64,000 nt of DNA from a virus: IMG/VR virus record IMGVR_UViG_3300044712_000340, positions 29,533 to 93,532 of that record; one strand, given 5' to 3'. The number at the start of each line of letters is the position of its first letter. The first letter of the stretch is position 1. Position numbers and translations under genes: made by a program. Below, piece after piece: positions 33,195 through 42,264 of the stretch. Below the pieces are notes generated by a model. It saw only the letters and a list, made by a program, of their open reading frames with translations, did no database searches and was not told the origin of the DNA.

Positions 33195-33218
33195 AACCCA
33201 AGCTTTATTGCTTGGGTT
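33195..33218. terminator. Bidirectional terminator between convergent genes
   Basis: Perfect 9-bp stem AACCCAAGC / GCTTGGGTT with a 6-base loop; on the + strand CTTTTTTT follows. On the - strand the hairpin overlaps the last codons and stop of the 397-aa gene and is followed by TTTATT, so it can serve both directions. Confidence 0.85.
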
Positions 33219-34398
33219 CTTTTTTTCTTACTACTTTGTTTCCTTGCCCTATTCCTATAGATGTTGCAAATTGTTTTAACATATCTGGTGGTACTTTTAT
33301 TCCTTCTTTTAAAGCTTTTTGGTAACTGCCTTTAGGCTTCCATCCTGCTTCTTCATCCAATCTTATAGATTCTAGCATGTCTTTTTTGTATTGATCTATA
33401 TCCTTCAATACTTGCTCTTGTTTAGGTCTTTCATATACTACTTCAGACTTAGGTTTTTCTTGTCCTGTAGCTTTCCAGTAATCTATGTCAGAACTATATC
33501 TTTTTACAATACCTCTCATTCCAGCGCTCTCTCCAGAACCTCCCCTAGAACTAACATAACCTTTCCATGTAGACCAAGCATTTTTGCCAGGCCCTATAGT
33601 CTTAAGACCTAATTCATCAACTACTAAGTTATATACTTTATTGCCCTCTTCATCTACGTCTTCTACATAACCTAATGTAGTTCCTCCATGTTGAGTGAGT
33701 GCTGTATTTTCTTCTCCTCTCCAGTTTTTAGCTTTAGGATTAACATATTTACCTCTAGCCTCTCCAAATGTAAGCATAGAACCTATAGGTATGTCTCTGA
33801 CATCTAAATCCATTAATTTTTGTAGATATTCTGGATCATTTGCATCTACTATATGTTCACCTAATTTATTATATACAATGAAATCAGCAGCCTCCCAAGC
33901 ATCTACACCTTTACTGCTACCTTGAGGTTTTTCTGCACCTGTATTATCTGTTACTACTTGTCCTTTATATTCTGGATGTTCTTTATAAGCTTTTTCATAA
34001 TCCTCATAAAATCCTGTAAGAGAAGGGTGTAAAGTTTTAAAATTCTTACAACTAGAGCCAACACAACCAGCACCCTTAGTTTCTGCACTATACTTTATGT
34101 ATTTTGGATTAGATAAATACTCATTTTCTAATTGCTTGTACTGATCAGGAGTAAATATTGCTTTAGTATAATTAGGGGATTTTGTTTCTTTTTTAGGTAC
34201 AGGATCTGTAGTTACTAGTGTACCATCTTCAGCATAATCTTCTCTCACAGGTAGTTTCTCTATAAGTCTATCTAAACCTGTATGATCTCCTTTCTCAAGT
34301 AATTCTAATACTCTTTTTCTATGAATTACAGGTATTATAGCTATATCGCCTTTCTTATTCTTTACCACTAATTCTTTATTCTCAGCATTAATTTTCAT
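33205..34398 (-). CDS. Late protein, candidate NlpC/P60-like cysteine hydrolase (397 aa)
   Basis: A 397-aa protein. The N-terminus (NKELVVKNKKGDIAIIPV ... LPVREDYAEDG) is a stretch I associate with crassvirus cargo proteins. Then come GAGCVGSSCKNF (Cys112, Cys117) and, about 120 residues later, QHGGTTLGYVED (His237) with following strands. A Cys before a helix and a His before a strand is how papain-like NlpC/P60 and amidase folds are arranged, so a virion-borne cell-wall hydrolase is possible. The catalytic assignment is tentative. It is coupled to the ferritin gene by a TAATG overlap and ends in the bidirectional terminator. Confidence 0.6.
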   Translation of the reverse strand: MKINAENKELVVKNKKGDIAIIPVIHRKRVLELLEKGDHTGLDRLIEKLPVREDYAEDGTLVTTDPVPKKETKSPNYTKAIFTPDQYKQLENEYLSNPKYIKYSAETKGAGCVGSSCKNFKTLHPSLTGFYEDYEKAYKEHPEYKGQVVTDNTGAEKPQGSSKGVDAWEAADFIVYNKLGEHIVDANDPEYLQKLMDLDVRDIPIGSMLTFGEARGKYVNPKAKNWRGEENTALTQHGGTTLGYVEDVDEEGNKVYNLVVDELGLKTIGPGKNAWSTWKGYVSSRGGSGESAGMRGIVKRYSSDIDYWKATGQEKPKSEVVYERPKQEQVLKDIDQYKKDMLESIRLDEEAGWKPKGSYQKALKEGIKVPPDMLKQFATSIGIGQGNKVVRKKEPKQ

Positions 34399-34892
34399 TA
34401 TACTAAGGTTTTAAGGTGATTGTCAAACAAAAATAAAGATTCTTTAGAAGTACCAAAAGCATCTAAGATATCAAGTAAAGTTGTAACTTTTTCTATTTCC
34501 TCTACTTGCTCATTAAGATACTTCTGAGCTAATCCAAAAGTCATGTAATCTCCCTCATCCATACATAATTTAGCTAGTTCTTTACATTGCCTAGTTATTT
34601 CTAGTTCATGCTTAAAAGCCAATTCAATTACTTCTGGTAATCCTTCAAATTCCATAGGTAGTGCTTTAATAGCAGGAGTAATAGGTTTTATATCTAAAGA
34701 TAGTTGATATTCATATGACCAACTAGCATGAGTTTTTTCATCTTTAGCATAATCTGCAAATAGTTTTTCTGCTCCAAGATACCCTTTATATCCCATACAT
34801 CTACCTATAGCATCATATAATTGAGAACTATACTCTTCTTGTTCTATTCTATAATTTAAAGCTTTGATTATTTTATCACTTAAAAGTACCAT
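34398..34892 (-). CDS. Ferritin (non-haem, FtnA type)
   Basis: A 164-aa four-helix protein that aligns along its whole length with bacterial FtnA (about 165 aa). The ferroxidase ligands are all present: Glu19 (EEYSS), Glu52 and His55 (DEKTH), Glu96 (KHELEIT), Glu128/Gln129 and Glu131/Glu132 (NEQVEEIE). This should oxidise Fe(II) and store iron in a 24-subunit shell in the cell, or bind iron in the virion. It sits 7 bases after the RNA polymerase gene and overlaps the next gene by one base, so it is co-transcribed with late virion proteins. No signal peptide. Family call is firm; why a phage carries it is open. Confidence 0.88.
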   Translation of the reverse strand: MVLLSDKIIKALNYRIEQEEYSSQLYDAIGRCMGYKGYLGAEKLFADYAKDEKTHASWSYEYQLSLDIKPITPAIKALPMEFEGLPEVIELAFKHELEITRQCKELAKLCMDEGDYMTFGLAQKYLNEQVEEIEKVTTLLDILDAFGTSKESLFLFDNHLKTLV

Positions 34893-34899
34893 AGTATTA

Positions 34900-37800
34900 T
34901 TATTTATTTTTCTTAATTCTTGTTTTAACTGCTACTTCTGTTTCTACTTTAGGTGTATGTCTAATTAAACAGCCACATTTAGCGTGTATTTTAGACTCAC
35001 CTTTAGCAAAATGCACATTACCATTTATTACTTCAAGGTTAATACCTCCTTCAGCATGTGTAGCTCCTTTTAAATCTTTGACTATTTCCCATCCACCACT
35101 GTATAAAGGTACTGTAAAATTACTCTTATTTTCTTGTACTATCAAATCTTCTTCATTTAGATTAGATTTCACATACATACCATACTTAGCATATTTAATA
35201 TTGCTACCTTCTATGAATACATCTATACCACCTTGTTCATGAGTGTTACCTTTCAAATCACTTACAAGATTCCACTCACTTCCACCAGTAAAATTAGATC
35301 TCATCCCTTTTTCAGCTTTAAATGTAGAACCTTTACATTTCTCTTGTAACTGTCTACCTTCTTCTTCTAACGCAGTAAGATGTAAATCTTCTAAAGAATC
35401 TTCTTTATTTACTTGTTGTACTGGTTCTACTTGTTTTTCAACTTTAGGTTTCTCTATAATTTCTTCTTTAATATTAGACACAGTAAATATATCATTTAAG
35501 AATTTGGCTGATTCATCTTTAGCTATTCCTAAAAATTCTAATATCTTTTCAAATAAATTCTTAATTCCTTCTGCATACTTGTTACCTGTAATAGTAATTA
35601 AATGCTCTCTAATATTAGGTTGAGAACCAGCAACAGCAACAAATTCATTTAAGTTTAGCAAAGAATAATAAAAATAACCTTGATTATTTGTTAATACTTT
35701 ATCAGATTTAGAAAGACTATCATACCTTTCATTAGTTATATTTTGCTTTTTAGCTATTTGGTCTTGTCTTAATAAAGCTTCATTAGCTAATTCTCTAATT
35801 CTAGCATGAATAGTCTTATTACTAAGTATATTTTTTACTTTGTCTATTTTATTCTCACTAATATATTTATTAAATAATCTAACAAAGAATAAATCAAAAC
35901 TGTCTTTATCTTTTATTGAGTCTATTACTTGATTTTTATATCCATTAAGCCTTGTTAAAGCCTGGTGTATTTCTACTGGTATCTGTTTATTGTTTATAAA
36001 ATCAAATATAAATTTATTTGATAAAGAATGTAATGTTTCATGTAATATAGTAGTAATTAAATCCTTACCTGATTTTAAGTCTGTGTTTATATTAATAGTA
36101 TTATTATCTACCATGTGCATACTATTGATGGTATTGTCATTAGTAAGTTTAGTATTAGGATCTATATTTTCTAGTAATACTTTAGCAAGTTTTACTTGAT
36201 CTGAATATCCATCTAAACTTATATTAGTTATACTTGCTAATAAATCATGTAAAGAATTGAAATTTAATTCATCTGTAGTAACTACAGAGTTAACTTTACT
36301 TCCTGTTATATTTTCATCAACAATAGAAGATTGTATATTTTCTCTACCTGATAAAGGATTAATATTAACTTTTGGGTTATTTATTTTAACTACATTATTT
36401 GTTTGTATTATAGAATTAGTTTTGTCATAAGGAGTATACTCTGTAGTATTTGATTTACCTAAAGTATTTACTCTTTCATAATTATTACTATCTGGTACCA
36501 TTCTATATAAACCATATTCCTTTTCAGAAATTTGTATTCTTATATATTTAGATGCAGGAATAGTAAGCTTTATTTGATTACTTCCTTTAACAGTTACAAC
36601 TTTAGATTTATCTATTAGTACTGCTTCTTTAGGATTGTGTCTTATCCATTGGTCTACAAATATATCAGTATTTCCTTGTTGAGGTATATCTAATATTTTA
36701 TTCAATGCAGATATAGGTATAAATTTTAAGAATTGTTGTGCTTTATTACCCCCTCTTAGTAAACTATATACTATTAATTCTTCTGCTAAATCTGAAGGTA
36801 CAATACCATTTCTATCATTAGAGTCATTGAATAAATCTATAAAAGATTTATAGGTAGCTGTCTCATCAAAACTATCTCCACCAGAATTATTGTAGTCTAT
36901 TTCTACTACTTTATCAAAAACTACAGTAAGTTTATTTAAAAATCTATTTTCTTTACCATAAATAGTATTTTTAAACTTTGTTAATCTATCATAAAAAGAA
37001 CCTTTAGATTTATTTAAGAATAAGTCTTTCCTAACATCGTCTATATTATTTACTCTAATATTAGAGGTTAAATAGTTTTTATACTCATTTTTTAATTTAA
37101 CTAAAGCAGCCTCAGACAATTGTTTTTCATCCCCTTTAATAGCTTCTACAGTAGTAACTATATTATTAAATTCCATAGCAGGGTTAGATTCTAAGAATTG
37201 TTCTCCAAAACTGTTTACTAAAGTTTTGTTACCATATATATTATCATAACCTACTGTAGTTGTAGGTATTATTGTATCTCCTTCTTGTACCCCAAACAGA
37301 TTAACTACATTAAGTACTTTGCTATTTTCTGAATTATAAAGAACATTAAGTCTACGTTTGTTTATATACATATTCTTACTAAATCCTTTAGAATCTAAAT
37401 TCAATAATTGTTTGATAGGCCCTATAGGTCTTTCAATATTCTTTAGATACATAAACTTATCTAGTATAGAGGCTTGGTATAATCCAAAGTTTTTATATTT
37501 CTCTCTATCTTTTAACATACTTAGCATAGCTTTAGAAGCATCTTCTCCTCTAAAGTCTGCTAATTTTGAATGCTCTTCTGCTATATATTTGTCATTACTA
37601 TATTTCTTTTTTAATTCCTCTACTATCTCTTTTTCTTTGTTAGGGCTGTACTCTGTAAGAATAGAGTTACTGTTTTTCATTAACCTAACGTAGTCTCTTA
37701 TAATAGGTTGAGACATAAAAGGAGCAGAAATATCTTCTTCAAAGCCTAAGAAATTAAGTATAGAGTATACACCAAAAGTATATTTATTCATATTTACAAC

Positions 37801-40800
37801 ATGCATACCCTGTTTATTAGCATTATCTACTGATAGGTTTTGAGCAGCAGCTATAACTTCTGTTTTATATCTAGGATTTTCTTTCTTTTGACTCTTTACT
37901 TTAGATAGGTTATCTATTGTATTTCCTTCTCTATCTGTACTGTATACAGGATTATAAGTATTTCCAAATTCTACTTTTATACCTATAATATTTCCATCTG
38001 AGTCTAAACCTTGAGTTAAAGTTAAGTTCTTATTTTGAGCTAAAGCATTAAATATAGAATCAGAACTAAATAGGCCCACGCCACCCTTACCTGAGACTCC
38101 GTCATAAAACTTATTTTCTTGATACTGGTCAGATAGTATACTAATTATAGGTTTAGATACATATTGTTCCATTTCTTTAATCATAGAATCATATAATCCA
38201 AATCCTAGGGGTAAATGTACATTAGCTTGAAGTGCTTTATCTTTCATTACTTCAAGGTGTATATCTAATAACTTATTATGTAACCCTGCTTTATACCTTT
38301 TCTTTAATAGCTTTAGTTCTTTAGGATCTACTAAAGTTTTTAAATAATCATAATCTTCTATAAGTTCTGCTTTAGTTAGAGTTTTAGTTTCTTTGTCATA
38401 GGCTGTTTGATACATATAAGTATATAACTTATCTACGTCAAAATCAGAACCCATCTGTGTTGTAAACTCTGCTGGAGCTATAATTAAGTCACCATTAACT
38501 TTAGGTAAAAATCCTACTATTTCTATGTAGGACATAGAAGCATGTAATTGTGTAGGTATTCTAAACCCAAACGCCTCTAGTATATCTTTAGGTAATTTTT
38601 GATAGTCTAATTTATTAGTTCCTGGTACTAAGAACTCTTTTAGTTTTAATAACTTACCCTCATTATCTCTAAACTTAAAAGGAATAAGAACTTGTGCACC
38701 TTTTATAGTTCCATTCTCATCTCTTTGAATTTGAAGTCCTTTAGTTGGATCATAAGAATCTGTAAATACTATACCAGTCTTATTTTTTTCTATCCAATCT
38801 ACAGCTTCTTCACCTTCAATAATATCAGGTTTAAATCCTGCTTTAGAACCTAATACAAAACTTTTACCTTTTAATTTATGAGATATTATCTTCTTTACTA
38901 CAGAATTTAGTAAAGACATATAAGTATCTGCATAAGGGCTTAACCATAATGGAATACTGAATTTGTTATCTAATACTTTTAATCCATCATATAAAGGTTT
39001 AGAAGTTTCTCCTCTACCTTTTAATTCTTCTACAAGAATTTCAGCTATTTTAGAATTATCTATTTCACCATATTTATTTAAAAGTCTTTCTCTGAATTCA
39101 GAAAGATTTAATTCATATAATTTTCTATATGTGTCATTATACTCTGCTTCTAGTCTTGGATTGGAATAATTTGTAAATAATAGTTTCTTTTGTTGTGTAC
39201 CATCATTTACTTCGCTTACATTTTCATCATAAGGAATATCTTGTTGTATTCTAAATCCTTTTCTTTTAAGTCTAATGTAAGTTCCTTCTAAATCTATATT
39301 ATCTACAAAGTTACCCTGTTTGTCTTTTGTAAGTTTTAAACTTTTAATAGGCATACCTACTTTAACAGCAGAAGCTACAGCAGCTCTTACTCCTAATCCT
39401 TCAGGATTTTTAGTAGTACTATTTTCTAAGGCTTCCATAGCTACTCTAAATCTATCAATTTGTAGACCTTTAGTAAGAGTAGGTATTAAAGGGAATGATG
39501 AAGACTTAATATACATCTTTCTATCATAATATGTAGGTGTACTGCCAGGTACATTAATTATTTCATTCCAAACATATACAGGTTTTAAAGGTTGAAGTAC
39601 TTTATAAAACACTTCTTTACTAGGTTCTTTACCATCTTTAAAAGCTTTAAATGCTTCATTATATTCTTCATTGGTTATTTTACCTAATGATTTTAATATA
39701 TCTAAATGCTCTTTCCAAGTAGTATACTCTTGTGCATCTGCTTCTTTCATATTTAAATATTGAGAAGCTGCTTCTTCACCTATTAATTCTTTTAAATAAT
39801 CATATGAAGTAGAATCAGACTGCAATTCATCTATAAATACTTGTAGATAGTCAGGCCCTTCCATTTCTATTCCAGGAGCTATCTCTGCTGCTAACCTTTT
39901 AGTAAGATTATCATAAGTATTTTTAATCTCATCTGCTATAGTCTTTCCACCTTTATTATATTGTGCAGGATCTCCTATAACTAATTGAAACATATTAGCA
40001 TTTGCTAAAGCATAATTAAACACTTCATTCATTGCTAATTCTCTAGTAGAATAATATTTTCTATTTTCTTTTGTGCTTTTAGAGGTTTGTACTTGAGGTA
40101 GATGTAATAAAACATCCTTCTCTATGATACCTACTTCTTTCCATTTGTCTATTTTTTCATCAGTTAAAGAATTTAAAGCTTCTTTTATTTTAGTATAAAC
40201 TTCTAACTTTTGATTTTCTGTCAGTGTATCTGTGTTTCTTGCTACATTTAATATGGATTCTCCGTTTTCAAATACTAAATCATTTAAAGATGGTAATAAA
40301 TAAAATATACCTCCATTAAAGGTTTTAAGATTTGCTTTTTCTTTAAATTCTTTTGAATTAGTTTGATATATTCTCTTTATCTCAGGCAATACAATAAAAT
40401 TATAAAACAATTCTAAAGACTGTTGTGTAAATTTATTACTATCAGTTGCCTCAAAAGCTAAACCTTTCATAGTCATAACTCTTGATTTATCAGAGTTAGT
40501 TGGAAAGAAATATGTAGCTTTTCTTACTTTGTAGTCTGTACCATTAACTTCAATATCATCAAAACTTGTACGAGACATATAATGACCATATTTAGTTACT
40601 TCATAATCTAAAGGAGACATTTCAGTAACAGAGTCACTTCTTCTACCTTGCTGTACTTTTAAAGGCTGTAATGATAAATAATCTATTTCAAACCAATCTT
40701 TAAAATCTTCCTCTGGATTATTTAATTGTGCTAGATATAAAGAGTCTTGAGTAAATATAGTTTTAGTTAATTCCTCTCTTAAAAAAGGATCATCAGATCT

Positions 40801-42255
40801 TAAATCTCTTGTCCTATTTTTAAGATATTGATTCATGCTATAAGTGTAAATACTTTTATCTCCTACTCTAAAAGAGTTACTAAAATCTCTATCGTCAAAT
40901 TTAGCATTACCGTGTGCTAAAGCTTTTATTAAAGAATCATCAGTAAATTCAAAATTTTCTACATCTCCTGCATAATTACTAGCATCTGTTAATAGTCTGT
41001 CTAATATTCCCCCTTTAGAAATTAAATCAAACCATGCTTTTCCTTTTTTATCATTATGTAGTCTTACAGTTTTTCCACCAAAGAATAGACTATTTATATA
41101 CTTTGGATGTAAATTAATACCTAAAGAAGACATTAAATTACCAAACATAGTAGCTTGGTAGGCTCTTTTATTTTCTATATCTACTGGAGGTTTTCTAATA
41201 CTTTCTAATCTTGCTTTTAAATTTGAAAGTTCTATGTTAGAATATTTACCTTCTTGTACAACATTAGAATTATAGTGTTCTTTCTTCCAGTTTTGTAGTA
41301 TCCTATTAGATGTACTTCCAGAATCATCTTCATTTATAAATAATTGAAACTCTTTGTATGAATTTCCATTTTTATCTTTTTTATTTACAGTATTATAGCT
41401 TACATAAGTCATGTTTATTTTATGTTTGTTCATCTCTGAAACAAACTGACTTTGTACATCTTCTGGAGCTTCTTTAAAATACTTTATAAAATCTTCTAAC
41501 CAAACTAAATTTTTATTAGAAGATTCTTTTGCTTCATCTGATTCTTTTTGCAGTCTATTTATTACATCATCTTTAGATGCTTTTACACCTGCTAGAACTC
41601 TATGTAATTCATTAAATACATATTCAAAATCATTAAATTCTTTAAGACCTATTACATTAGTAACAGGTACTATTTTCCCATCTTCATAATTTCTTTTTTC
41701 TACAAAAGCTAAAAACTTCTTTACTTTAGCTGATAGTGTATCTCTTGTATTTAATTCTAAATAGAAATTATTAGAATGATTATTTCTTTCTAATTGTCCT
41801 TCAGCTTCAGGACTGGTATCTACTGTATCATCAGAATCATCTTCTTCCTTATTTGTATCTGACTTTACAACTACACTATTTAATGTATTCAATATAGTAT
41901 TAGCTTGGTCTACTAATTTATCTATATTTGATTTTACATTATTTAATCTTTCTATTTGTTCTCTTACAGATAGTATACCATCTTCATCTTCTAGTAATTC
42001 TAAAGTAGTAATACTTTCATTATAGTTTTGTATTTCTTTATCTATATGACTAATTATATTACTGGTTATATCATTAGAACTTAATTTATTATCAGATAAA
42101 CTATTTCTATATAATTCATTAGCTATACTTTCTGCTATAGCTCTTTGTTGTGTAAAATCCAATCCTTTAATGAACATTCCTTGATGTTCATCTAATATCT
42201 CTTGTCTATCTGTATTAGATAAAAATTTACTTTTTGGTGTAGCACAATTAGCCAT
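34900..42255 (-). CDS. Virion RNA polymerase, crass type (2451 aa)
   Basis: The key segment is RIPTQLHASM ... IVGFLPKVNGD ... FTTQMGSDFDVDKLYTY, with DFDVD at residues 1271-1275, the three-Asp metal loop of the double-psi barrel RNA polymerases. This matches the crassvirus virion polymerase, a single-chain, beta/beta-prime-like enzyme packaged and injected to transcribe early genes. Two further regions stand out: HETLH at 2072-2076, a zincin-type HExxH, in a context (INTDLKSGKDLITTILHE) normal for metalloproteases; and two C-terminal repeats DLKG(N/A)TH(E/A)(Q/E)GGI at about 2334 and 2395. The N-terminal 1000 residues are unassigned. It follows the 1568-aa cargo gene by 9 bases. Confidence 0.88.
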   Translation of the reverse strand: MANCATPKSKFLSNTDRQEILDEHQGMFIKGLDFTQQRAIAESIANELYRNSLSDNKLSSNDITSNIISHIDKEIQNYNESITTLELLEDEDGILSVREQIERLNNVKSNIDKLVDQANTILNTLNSVVVKSDTNKEEDDSDDTVDTSPEAEGQLERNNHSNNFYLELNTRDTLSAKVKKFLAFVEKRNYEDGKIVPVTNVIGLKEFNDFEYVFNELHRVLAGVKASKDDVINRLQKESDEAKESSNKNLVWLEDFIKYFKEAPEDVQSQFVSEMNKHKINMTYVSYNTVNKKDKNGNSYKEFQLFINEDDSGSTSNRILQNWKKEHYNSNVVQEGKYSNIELSNLKARLESIRKPPVDIENKRAYQATMFGNLMSSLGINLHPKYINSLFFGGKTVRLHNDKKGKAWFDLISKGGILDRLLTDASNYAGDVENFEFTDDSLIKALAHGNAKFDDRDFSNSFRVGDKSIYTYSMNQYLKNRTRDLRSDDPFLREELTKTIFTQDSLYLAQLNNPEEDFKDWFEIDYLSLQPLKVQQGRRSDSVTEMSPLDYEVTKYGHYMSRTSFDDIEVNGTDYKVRKATYFFPTNSDKSRVMTMKGLAFEATDSNKFTQQSLELFYNFIVLPEIKRIYQTNSKEFKEKANLKTFNGGIFYLLPSLNDLVFENGESILNVARNTDTLTENQKLEVYTKIKEALNSLTDEKIDKWKEVGIIEKDVLLHLPQVQTSKSTKENRKYYSTRELAMNEVFNYALANANMFQLVIGDPAQYNKGGKTIADEIKNTYDNLTKRLAAEIAPGIEMEGPDYLQVFIDELQSDSTSYDYLKELIGEEAASQYLNMKEADAQEYTTWKEHLDILKSLGKITNEEYNEAFKAFKDGKEPSKEVFYKVLQPLKPVYVWNEIINVPGSTPTYYDRKMYIKSSSFPLIPTLTKGLQIDRFRVAMEALENSTTKNPEGLGVRAAVASAVKVGMPIKSLKLTKDKQGNFVDNIDLEGTYIRLKRKGFRIQQDIPYDENVSEVNDGTQQKKLLFTNYSNPRLEAEYNDTYRKLYELNLSEFRERLLNKYGEIDNSKIAEILVEELKGRGETSKPLYDGLKVLDNKFSIPLWLSPYADTYMSLLNSVVKKIISHKLKGKSFVLGSKAGFKPDIIEGEEAVDWIEKNKTGIVFTDSYDPTKGLQIQRDENGTIKGAQVLIPFKFRDNEGKLLKLKEFLVPGTNKLDYQKLPKDILEAFGFRIPTQLHASMSYIEIVGFLPKVNGDLIIAPAEFTTQMGSDFDVDKLYTYMYQTAYDKETKTLTKAELIEDYDYLKTLVDPKELKLLKKRYKAGLHNKLLDIHLEVMKDKALQANVHLPLGFGLYDSMIKEMEQYVSKPIISILSDQYQENKFYDGVSGKGGVGLFSSDSIFNALAQNKNLTLTQGLDSDGNIIGIKVEFGNTYNPVYSTDREGNTIDNLSKVKSQKKENPRYKTEVIAAAQNLSVDNANKQGMHVVNMNKYTFGVYSILNFLGFEEDISAPFMSQPIIRDYVRLMKNSNSILTEYSPNKEKEIVEELKKKYSNDKYIAEEHSKLADFRGEDASKAMLSMLKDREKYKNFGLYQASILDKFMYLKNIERPIGPIKQLLNLDSKGFSKNMYINKRRLNVLYNSENSKVLNVVNLFGVQEGDTIIPTTTVGYDNIYGNKTLVNSFGEQFLESNPAMEFNNIVTTVEAIKGDEKQLSEAALVKLKNEYKNYLTSNIRVNNIDDVRKDLFLNKSKGSFYDRLTKFKNTIYGKENRFLNKLTVVFDKVVEIDYNNSGGDSFDETATYKSFIDLFNDSNDRNGIVPSDLAEELIVYSLLRGGNKAQQFLKFIPISALNKILDIPQQGNTDIFVDQWIRHNPKEAVLIDKSKVVTVKGSNQIKLTIPASKYIRIQISEKEYGLYRMVPDSNNYERVNTLGKSNTTEYTPYDKTNSIIQTNNVVKINNPKVNINPLSGRENIQSSIVDENITGSKVNSVVTTDELNFNSLHDLLASITNISLDGYSDQVKLAKVLLENIDPNTKLTNDNTINSMHMVDNNTININTDLKSGKDLITTILHETLHSLSNKFIFDFINNKQIPVEIHQALTRLNGYKNQVIDSIKDKDSFDLFFVRLFNKYISENKIDKVKNILSNKTIHARIRELANEALLRQDQIAKKQNITNERYDSLSKSDKVLTNNQGYFYYSLLNLNEFVAVAGSQPNIREHLITITGNKYAEGIKNLFEKILEFLGIAKDESAKFLNDIFTVSNIKEEIIEKPKVEKQVEPVQQVNKEDSLEDLHLTALEEEGRQLQEKCKGSTFKAEKGMRSNFTGGSEWNLVSDLKGNTHEQGGIDVFIEGSNIKYAKYGMYVKSNLNEEDLIVQENKSNFTVPLYSGGWEIVKDLKGATHAEGGINLEVINGNVHFAKGESKIHAKCGCLIRHTPKVETEVAVKTRIKKNK

Positions 42256-42264
42256 AACTATAAT

